DNA from: Thalassia testudinum
Taxonomy: Eukaryota; Streptophyta; Magnoliopsida; Alismatales; Hydrocharitaceae
Assembly: GCA_037157565.1 (NCBI GenBank)
Contig: JAZHRO010000013.1
Coordinates: forward strand, 120,604,001 to 120,668,000
Direction: 5' to 3'
DNA: 64,000 nucleotides
A model generated the notes under the pieces. The model did not search any database, was not told where the DNA came from, and saw only the letters and a program-made list of their open reading frames with translations. A program made the position numbers and the translations under genes. This document shows positions 55,435 to 64,000 of the stretch, piece by piece (the stretch's first letter is position 1; each line of letters begins with the position of its first letter).

Positions 55435-57099
55435 GGCACGGCTTTGAATTAGTTAATTTTCTCTTGCTTGAAGTGGATCTCATCCCCTTCTCTTTCTTTC
55501 TTTTGTATGCGTAGGAATTACAGCGGGAAGGCGGGAATCTGGAAGTGAGAGCTCAAAGATCCTTTTCTTCTCGTGAAATTCAGGTTGGTTCCCCTTTCTT
55601 GTCACATTTAGGCTAAAAGACTACCAAAAAATATTAAACTTGGCTTTCAGGACCCTAAACACTTTAATTAAGTGAAGTGCTGCCCATATAAAATCCATTG
55701 TTTGCTTGAATGCTTCTTTAACACCACTCCATTGCAAGTATTGGTGTTCTATTTTTCAGGTCCAGATTTCTATCTGGACTTGAAAAATCGATTCCTAACA
55801 CCACAGGCCTCCTAAAATCATAAAATTTCATACAGTGATTCCAAATTAAATTTGGAATATCTTTTCCAAATTTTAGATCAATTGGATTTATATTTAATTT
55901 TTAAAAATCCGTGGACTGTAGAGGGGTCACACCCTCTGATCTTCCTGTTTTGCTACTGTCCACGAATTTTTAGAATTTTTACACTCATCCAATTTTTGTC
56001 AAATTTAGCTTGCTGGATTCCTTTTGAAATTTTACACATCAAATAAAATCACAAAAATTTTCTGAGGTCGGTGGTAATACTGAAAAGTCCAAAATACCCC
56101 CAGTTATCATTTTTGGACTTTAACACCATTACAATTAAAAATTCAAAATAATTATCAAACAAATTCCTAAAATCTTACAAAAATCTTTTTTGGAATCCTT
56201 GTTTGATTTTATTCAAGGTGGTGGTGTTGTTTGATTTGTTTGGACCACTACGTAATTCAGAAAGCCTAAAATTAATTCATTGTTAGTAATTTTCTATCTT
56301 AGGGATAATTGACTTAGGGTTTCTTTCTCTCTTTTTAAAGACTCACATTAAAGGAAATTAACCATCACCAATACAACTTGTCTTTCCTTTGATTGTGAGC
56401 TTTCAAACTTGTTTGAAAATTTAAAGAGAAAAACCCTAAAACACATTTAATTAAATCAAATCCTAAAAGACAAAAATACAAAAAAATTGTGTGACAACTT
56501 GATTTTCATTGGAGCCACTCTCCAATTCCTGCACACACACAAAAAAATCAAAATAATAGGGCAACAACCCAATAAACATCCTTGACATTCCGTGTGCACT
56601 ATAGCATCCAAGACCTAATTAAAATTTGTAGCAACTTGACCCCTAAGGCTTTATCAACTTAGGCTTGCTATTTAGGTCTTACGTTTTCTTTAGTACCAAT
56701 TCTGTTATCTATATCTGGTGTTTAGGCTGAGGGGCCGTGTCAAACGACCAGGCGCGGGTTTGTAGAAGCACCTGGGGTTTTCCCTGGGAAATGTTTGGGC
56801 CCAAACCTCCCCATAAGCAACTTGGCTAGATTTGTTGATAGAACGGGTATTCACTATTGACTACTTATTTCCTATATAGACCAAGTCTTAGGTTATTATT
56901 AGGGAGTCACACTTAAGTTAGGTCTAGTTTTGTTTGTTTGAATTGCACACTTTCTCTCATCTCTTTCTCTTCTCCTCCCCTCTCGTTCTTCCATTTTATG
57001 CACGGGCGATGGTCTCAAAATCCGCACTTGGAAGGACCATTTGGTCTTGCCCTCTGAGCAAAAAGACCACTTTTTCTGTCTTCTTCTCCTTCTAAAACA
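55435..57099 (+). other. A8 leader
   Basis: 1.67 kb, A/T-rich. Nothing recognised. Confidence 0.6.
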
Positions 57100-57997
57100 A
57101 TGGAAAATCAACAAAATGGGTCCACTAACCCTTCCACTTCCACCTCTAACCCGCATGCTAATTTTTCTTTCCCCTATTTTTCCACCTAGGAGCTACTTAA
57201 TCAGGCCCCTCCATATAATCTCTGCTCTATCATGGCTCAGCTACAAGTTAAGCAACAACAGTTGCATAAGGATTTAACAAACCTAGCCAACCAAGGGAGT
57301 CCTGCCACACCTGCCCAAGCTCCACACATTCCACATCTCACCCCTTTTAACACCCGCAAGAGAGAATCTGCATAAATCCCGTGCTGAGTATAATTATTAT
57401 TCTGAGGCTTTCTATGGTTCAACAGGAAATTATGTTTTTCCCAATCATCACCCCACCCAAAGTGTCCCTACTTTCCAGGAGAAATTGAAAAATTCCTCTA
57501 ATGGGGGGAATTGTCTGGCTCACTCCTAGACCAATCCGGTTCCACACCAACAACAAAACCCGTTTGGAGGGTAAGGTTCAAATCAGACTTATCAATCTGA
57601 GCAATCTCAAGAAGACATTAATGCCCAGATGATGAAAACCCTGCAGGAGTTACAAAGAAAGGCAAAGGAAACAACCCGTCTTATTAACAGTCTCAATAAT
57701 CAAATTGGGGATATTCCGACTCAAAGACCTGCAAGACACTCACTATCCCAACCCACACCAAACTTTCTTAATCACAGGAACCAACACCCGGGTGGCTACC
57801 AACATCAGAACCATATGGTTCAGCCTCCTATTAACCAAATATCACAGCACCAACCCAGTTCCTATCAAATTCATGCCCCCCCACCTCCTCCTAGTGATCA
57901 CCAAGCTGCATATGCAGAGACTTTGAGGAGTGAGGAAACCACCATGGATTTAAGGCCTTCACATTCAAATGATAAAACTGATTCTCAACCAATGTAG
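57100..57997 (+). pseudogene. gag: A8 gag remnant without core domain
   Basis: Starts MENQQNGSTNPSTSTSNPHA at 57100, close in style to the A7 gag start. After QAPHIPHLTPF the expected DPFQHLED/SLRDKA core is absent. The sequence passes to the C-terminal half (EYNYYSEAFYGSTGNYVFPN, then MMKTLQELQRKAKETTRLIN and a Pro/Gln/His-rich tail to 57997). Stops are at about 57187, 57373 and 57995. Confidence 0.82.
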
Positions 57998-58126
57998 ACT
58001 GACTCCCCTAACCTCAATAAGGAAGAAGAAAAAGAAATCCCAAAAACACCTGATTCAAACCCTATTTCCCACTCTCAAAAACTGCAATCCAACAATCCAA
58101 AACCAGAGCCCTCTGACCACAACCCT

Positions 58127-59182
58127 TTGGACTTATTTGAGCAAGTCAAGAGGAATATTCCCTTCTTAGATTCTCCCCATGCCTCTAAAAAATTTACTTC
58201 AAAAGGGCATGATCAGAATCTAGAAAGGTTGGTCCTTTCAAAGAAAGCCAGCTCAGTTTTTCAAAGCACGCAGCCTTTCACAAAAAAGGACCAGGGCACA
58301 TCACTCATCTCAGTTGTCATAATTGACACCATTTTTTTTCGCGCCCCTCTCGACTTAGGTACCTCTAGTAATCTCATTCCCCCGGTCTTATTTGAGGAAT
58401 TTTGATTTACTGATTTAAAACCTACTAAGGTTCAATTTCAATTGGAAGACCGATCTACCATTCAACCGTGGGGAGTTGTTGAGGATAGTATCATCAAGGT
58501 CCAGAATTGTCTATTTTCGGTAAATTTTCTGGTCCTTGACATAGAGGTACCTAAGGCTCTCATTAATACCATTCTTGGAAGACCCCTTTTGATTACCGCA
58601 ACAGCTAATATCCATTCTCATTCTAGGAAAATGAATATAAGTTGCAGTAACCAAACCTTCTCATTAGATTTATTTCTAGCTTCCAAGAGGTCCATTGATC
58701 ACAAAATTTTTGAGGACACTGATAATAAAATGGAAGCCATATTTGAAAAGTATATGTTGATCCAATCTCATTCAGCTTTGACCACTATTGATCTAGATTT
58801 TATTGATTCTTATTCTAAGGATAATTATATGGTCCAAGACATTCCAGATCAACTAGGGTTTGACTTTCCCCTTTTTCATCTTCCTATTTTTTCACCAAAA
58901 ATATCCACACTAACTTCACCCATCCTGCATCTCACTAACTCCTTTCCCCTCCCTTTTCTATTGGACCTACCACTTGATCCACCTGAGTTTGGCTTTCATC
59001 ATCAATTCAAACCATGGCCTGACCCGGGTCCTTTTTCCATTTCTCTATTTTACTTTAATCCCTTTTTCTTTACCACTCATCTTTATAGGGATCTTGAGGA
59101 AGACACTTTTATTAAAGACATTCAAGTGCCCAACTTTTTACATGATTTTCCGTCTTTCGTGCATACCTTCACGCACGGCTGA
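58127..59182 (+). pseudogene. pol: A8 protease with unusual C-terminal extension
   Basis: MDLFEQVKRNIPFLDSPHAS is the gag/protease linker. The active-site block is PLDLGTSSNLIPPVLFEEF (about 58348-58402). A TGA at 58402-58404 is followed by an open 246-codon frame (58442-59182) with VEDSIIKVQNCLFSVNFLVLD and LGRPLLITATANIHSHSRKM, then a Phe/Pro/Leu-rich stretch. In other elements RT follows here; instead the frame ends at 59182 and the 3' UTR begins. Confidence 0.8.
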
Positions 59183-60570
59183 ATGGCATAAAAGATAGCA
59201 CTGGATGGGAGGTAACCCATCAATTTTTCCTGCTTTCCTTTTTTCTTCTTTTTCTAGGTTTTGATCATCCTAAACCCGACCGTTCTTCACTAAGGTGATC
59301 CCTTTTCCCACCTAATGCATGAAGACATGGCATATCTTAAGCATTGGGGGGTTTTTAAAATTTGACGATCGATTTAGGATTTTCAAAACCTAAAAACATG
59401 CATTTTTCTTTAGTTATTTTATCTTCCTGCTTGCATATCAAAAAAGAAAATAAATAAATAAATAAAAATGTTGAAAACTTTTTGAGGAAAAATTTTTGAA
59501 ATTGGGACTAAGGTCAAAAAATTCACTTTTGGTAAAATGGGATTTAATCTTTAACAAACTAAGGATGAGGACATGGATATGATCATTAGAATTTCGGGGT
59601 CTATTTTAGACTAGATCAGATATCCTTCTTTAAAATTCCACCTGAACTCATAGTTCAGGTGACTTGATCCTATTTTGTAATGTGGAAAGTATTTGACTTA
59701 GCTTCTGATTCAAAAACTTGCATGTCTTGAGAAACTTCTTATGTCTATTTTCACACACAAGCCAACACTTAAAAAAAATTAAAAATTTGAAAAACTCCCT
59801 TGTTTGGACTTAGTAAAAGTCTGAAGCAAATCATTGGTTTGAGTTCCCACCGCCAAGGAGGAAAATGCCTTCTTTGAGGACGCGATGTCAACATGTTATC
59901 TCCTCGATGCTGCTCCATATCTATATTTCATATCTTTAGACGGAGCATTAAATTGCATTTTAGCAGCTCAAGTGTCTTGGACAGTGCTCTACCTATAGTG
60001 TCGGAGCAAGAGCTTGAGTTTGCTTGGAGCGCCCCTTTTCACCGCATTGTGTTTTGGGGTTGTGAGCTCCTGGGTGGTGTCATGGACAATTCTATCCCAA
60101 AGTACTGGCACCAGAACCCCCTCGAGGAATGGTAACGGGAATGATGATCCCGACACATCTATTGTAAGACTAAGCTAAAAGTAAGCATGGGGAAAAAAAA
60201 AGTAATAATAAATAAACACGCCCTTATAAATGTTGGCTTTTCACAAACACAAACACAAGGTTTTAAAGGATTTTACAAGTTGCAAATCAGATTCATAAGC
60301 CAGAAAAATCCTAAAAACAAAAATTTCAAGTCATCTGAATTAACAAAGGGTTAATTTGTGAATTTTATGGAGGATATATTGATCCCGTTTTGTATAATGG
60401 TTGGATCCAAAAACACATTCTGATGTTTATCTTTAACAAATCCCGTACCTCCTGTGTTTTAATCTACCAAGGTCCTTTAATCTCTTTTTCTCCTCAAAAG
60501 TCAAAAAAATTAGATTTCCCAAAAATTCCGTTTTCCAAAAAAATTAAAGTTTTGCTAAGAGACTAGCAAA
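59183..60570 (+). other. A8 3' untranslated region
   Basis: Homologous to A4 24138-25533, with GGATGGGAGGTAACC (59203-59217), an internal PPT-like AAGCATTGGGGGG (59339-59351), and a small open frame at 59893-60135. Confidence 0.75.
59893..60135 (+). CDS. Small ORF in A8 3' UTR, conserved with A4
   Basis: 80 codons ending VMDNSIPKYWHQNPLEEW. Its middle (SVLDSALPIVSEQELEFAW, FWGCELLGG) is nearly identical in A4. No family recognised and no upstream extension, because a stop lies shortly before the Met. Possibly an env relic or chance. Confidence 0.35.
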   Translation: MLSPRCCSISIFHIFRRSIKLHFSSSSVLDSALPIVSEQELEFAWSAPFHRIVFWGCELLGGVMDNSIPKYWHQNPLEEW

Positions 60571-60587
60571 AGATAAGCAAGGGGGTG
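60571..60587 (+). promoter_or_regulatory. A8 polypurine tract
   Basis: AGATAAGCAAGGGGGTG directly before the 3' LTR. Confidence 0.88.
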
Positions 60588-62823
60588 TGATAAACGCCAG
60601 TTTATCATCATTCTTATGCATTAAAACAAACCTATCTCTTAGGATTTTACTCCGCAAACGGGTTTTTAGGCTACATTTAGGCAAAAATTAGGTTAGGCAT
60701 GCATTGCACTTGTTATTATCTTTTTGATATGTTTTTGTGAGTGTTAAGGATGAACAGATATACAGATCCCTAAAACACTAGCACTCAAGAAGGCAAATGG
60801 TGAAGAAGCTCAGACTAGCTGGAACTCAGCTTGATCCAGCTCACCACGGCTGGGACCTATCTCACTGGAACTAGGGTTAGCTCATCCCAGCTCCATTCAG
60901 TTAATCTCAGCTGAATGACAGCTCAAGAAAGTTCATCTTAGCTTACCCTAGCTCAAGTCAGCTCAGATCCAGCTCAACATAGCTGAGTCTAGCTCATCTC
61001 AACTCCCACTAGTCCACAGGGAGCTCTAGCTAGCTCAGTTGAGTTGACGGGAGTTCACCCCAGCTCGGACCCAGCTACATCCAGCTCCACTTAGCTCCAG
61101 CCAGCTGAAGAAGAACTCATATTAGCTCAGGAAGCTCAAGTCCAGCTCCTGGGGACTCAGCTTATCTCAACTCAGTTGAGCTAAGCTAACTTAGCTGCCT
61201 CAACCAGCTTGATCCTCCCCGGGAGCACCAGACCCAGCTCACCTTAGCTCATTGCGGTAGAAGCCAGCTCACTTTAGCTTGGCTTAGCAACTAGCAAAGA
61301 ACTGCAAGCTAAGCCAACTAGAGTAGCTCCATGCCAGCCTCTTCAGCAGCAGCCAGCTCCAGTTCCAGCTCTAAACTTCTCCTTAGCTCCTCTCTTCAAA
61401 CCCTAGCTCCAATACCTTCTCCTGTACTCTATAGCTAGCTAAGCTAGCTTAGCTTAGCTAGCACCTAGCTCCTTGGCCATCCACCACCTTCAACTCAACC
61501 CTAGCTAGCTCCATCAACTAAGCTCACCTAAGCTAGCTATCCTACTCCAAGTTGGCGCCACCACCATCACACCCCTTCACCCCATCACCACTACCAAAAG
61601 CCAATTATTTTCCCTCCAAAATAACCTTCTAGAACCCTTCCCTTTTGGTGCCAACTTTCCCTCCAAAATTCCCTTCATCTCCACCATACACCTCTCCTTA
61701 AATCCATCTCCACCATCCACCTAACCCCCCTTCTAGAAGACCCTAGGATGGCGCCAAAATGGTGGTGTCTCTCCACCACCAAAAGCCACCAACACCACCA
61801 TAACCACCCCCTTAACACCCCTTGAGTTGGCGCCAATTCACCTTGGCCATTGGATCCTTAACCACCTCCATCTCTTCATCCTAGCCCTCCATTCCAAGAG
61901 TCACCTTAGCCCCCTTCCTATTCTATAAAAACCCACCACCTACCACCATTTTGGGGCATCCTCCCTTAGTATATTTTGCTACCTAAACCACCTATACCTA
62001 CGGCCAAGAAGAAGGAGTAGAGAAGGAGATTAAAAGAGCACATCACCAGCCCTTTTGGTGCCTTCATCTCCCTACTCTCTTCAACTTAGGCCATGACAAG
62101 GAGGAGGACTCTTCCACTTCAAGAAGGACGGCCAGGCATGGGAGAAGGACCTAGGGTGGACGTCCACCCTTGGAGAGAAGCTTAGGGCACGCCCCCTTAG
62201 GGCTAGCCTTGGAGGACATCACCTTGGCGGAGCACAGCAAGGAAGGAGTTGAAGGATTCTTTTCAAGATTGGGAGCCACCAACCTTGGAGCAAGAAGTCC
62301 TCTTCTTCACCATCTATCTAGAGGATTTGTGTTTGACTTTTTTTATTTTAATTTTTCTAGTAGTAGAAGCATTCCTCTGCTAGGTTTTTCTTAAAACACT
62401 TTTCATCAATATAGTTGCCTTCTTTGCAATTTTTTATTTTGCATTTCTACTTGCTTTTCTTTTAGCATTCTTTACTCCCTCTGCCTAATTATTCTAGGCC
62501 TCCACTTGCCTAGAGTGAGCTTAGGGAGAGGCTCTACTTGCCACTTAGAAGTAGTATTTTAAATTGAAGTGTAACTCACCTTCCCGCCACCATTTCGCAT
62601 GTTGTCTTAATTTAAAACAAAAAAATGATATATTGAAATATACCAAAAAAAAAGTTGAGATTTGTATTCCAAGCAAGAGAAGCACTTTTGCAAACATTTG
62701 GCCTCCTTGGACGACCCTAGATACTCCCCTATCTAGGTTTATAATTTTAAAAGCGTATGCGAATTCGTGTGTTACAACGACGTTGAAAACCCGCTTTTAC
62801 AAATCACATGTATTTTGCTATCA
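60588..62823 (+). repeat. A8 3' LTR
   Basis: 2236 bp, TGATAAACGCC to TTGCTATCA, with few differences from the 5' LTR by eye. AGCT-dense tract about 60810-61530; TATA box 61923-61933. Confidence 0.95.
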
Positions 62824-62828
62824 GGGTA
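62824..62828. repeat. A8 target site duplication, right
   Basis: GGGTA, identical to 53181-53185. Confidence 0.93.
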
Positions 62829-63948
62829 GCATCGATATTGTGCAGATTTTCTCTTCTGAGAAGGTGAGGGGGGTTAGGGTAAGGAGCTTGTTTTTGGGTG
62901 AGCTTTTCTTCCATTTTCTTTTGGTTGATTTGCATCTAATCCAATTGTTGAGCTATCATGTGTAGATCATCTTGTGTGACTGGAACATATGTGGATTTGG
63001 AGTCGATTTCATTAACTTCAAGGCTTGAGTTATTGGTCCTACCAAAAGTATCCATTGAGGCCATGTTAAATGAGTTTTAACTCATTTTTTCACAAATGAG
63101 GTAGGCACTTTTGGCATCTTTTTTAAGGAAATTACTCCTGCATGAAGCATCCACGAATCATTTCAATTAATCTTCTAACCATGATAGAAGATCTGCACTC
63201 ACTGCCATTGTGTAATTTCATGGTAGGGGCAACTCCTTAGCAATTCTTGAAATCTCTCCTAGGACTCATGGAGAGGTTCACTAATTTTTTGTTGAAAGGT
63301 CGTGATTGATTGTCTTAAGGCATTCGTATGACCTATCAGAAAAAATTTCTTGAGAAAAGTGCTTTTTAATTAGGGCCAGATGGTGATAGGGCACCTGATT
63401 GTTCTGAACTAATGAGAAGCTTTATCTTTCAATGAAAGAGGAAATAGTCTCATAAGCCACACCTTTTCCTGCACATTGCGAGAACGGGTGGTCTGAGCGA
63501 GGACAGTTAGCTACTAGAGATGGCAAAAGGGGTCTTCTCTCGGAACACCATGAAAATGTTTGATTAAGTTCAGAATGGCAGGTTTAATCTCAAAATCCCC
63601 TTGGGGTATAACCTCTCTAGGTCTCTCTTCATAATTCGAAGGATCATAAAAATCCTTAAGACGTACAAGAGTTTCCTCAAGTGGTTGACTCGGTCTTTAG
63701 TTGGCTAGGTTCGTGATCGTCCTAGCCAACAATTGTTGGTTTTGTTGAAGTCGAACCAATTGGTCGACCAAAAGAGAAAGGGGGTTTGCATTTTGGTTTT
63801 GAGAGCCACCTGACCTCTCCTGATTTTGTGGTTAGTCCAAGTATGGAAAGTTAGGGATGGGAAAGTTAGCTTGTGGGTTAGCTGACAGGTTAGGTTTGGG
63901 TTGGGATGTGGAAGCAAATTTTTTGGAATGGTTTTTCATGTTTTCCAT
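62824..63948 (-). pseudogene. gag: A7 gag N-terminal half, broken
   Basis: Starts MENMKNHSKKFASTSQPKPN at 63948. Further on LKDFYDPSNYEERP, IKPAILNLIKHFHGVPREDPF (core start) and the SCRSNF-like and YHG-like blocks around 63110-63200. Stops and shifts throughout. It continues at 53185 beyond A8. The rest, to 64000, is leader. Confidence 0.85.
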
Positions 63949-64000
63949 GTTAAAAATAGTGAAATGATAAGGTGGAGAAGAAAATAAGGATTTTTTTATG

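Larger units (their letters stand above)
53186..62823 (+). mobile_element. A8: complete non-autonomous Athila derivative
   Basis: LTRs 53186-55411 and 60588-62823, PBS 55417-55434, PPT 60571-60587, and perfect GGGTA target duplication. The interior keeps the gag N- and C-termini and the protease, but has no gag core, RT, RNase H or integrase. LTRs and 3' UTR match A4, a likely relative of its helper. It interrupts A7 gag and nothing interrupts it, so it is among the younger insertions. Confidence 0.95.

Noticed and set aside
56899..57277. Opposing ORFs near the start of A8 gag
   Set aside because: Only the frame from 57100 matches Athila gag starts; the others have no support.
1..64000. A new defence, biosynthetic or regulatory gene system
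   Set aside because: Every coding segment with a recognisable signature belongs to a retrotransposon. I found no cluster of unrelated conserved genes.

Overview
This window is plant nuclear heterochromatin-type sequence made almost entirely of nested retrotransposons. I found no host gene, rRNA, functional tRNA, CRISPR array or bacterial-type operon. The plant assignment rests on Athila-clade Ty3/gypsy elements with primer binding sites (PBS) matching the 3' end of plant tRNA-Asp, a SIRE/Maximus-like Ty1/copia element with an env-like ORF, and a plant-type L1 LINE. The species cannot be told from the sequence.

Left stack (1-29840), each element cut by the one before it: a SIRE-like copia element (minus, 2553-12260) lies in the 5' LTR of A1 (minus Athila, visible at 1-2552 and 12266-13722). 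A1 lies in a LINE (minus, 13723 to about 16795). The LINE lies in the LTR of A2 (minus, about 16796-17201). A2 lies in the protease region of A3 (plus, 17202-23676). A3 lies in the integrase of A4 (plus, 23677-27835). A4 lies in the protease of A5 (minus). Only the copia element has both ends in the window; the other left ends are off the left edge.

Middle (27836-50222): A5 (minus Athila) is split. Its protease and most of gag are at 27836-29840; its gag start, leader and 5' LTR are at 46917-50222. Between them sit S1 (minus LTR-like remnant, 29841 to about 32085) and A6 (plus Athila, about 32086-46916). A6 carries a solo LTR, S2 (37442-39338), between its protease and RT. About 330 bp of A5 gag and the first 1.1 kb of the A6 5' LTR are missing at the S1/A6 junction, so I infer a deletion there.

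Right (50223-64000): A7 (minus Athila) is the deepest layer. A5 cuts it in RNase H, and A8 (plus, 53186-62823) cuts it in gag with a perfect 5-bp target duplication. A8 has two full LTRs, a PBS and a protease but no gag core, RT, RNase H or integrase, so it is a non-autonomous Athila derivative. It shares LTR and 3' UTR sequence with A4.

Nearly every coding region is broken by stops and frameshifts, many explained by C-to-T change; the main exception is the open 427-codon A6 RT frame. The least expected structure is in the LTR U3 regions. Unrelated families each carry dense inverted repeats: 64-bp spaced ACCGGTAC palindromes (copia), a 42-bp palindrome centred on a G-box and a tRNA-like A/B-box module (A1, A5), serial hairpins with the TATA box in one loop (A6), and AGCT-dense tracts with E2F-like palindromes (A4, A8).
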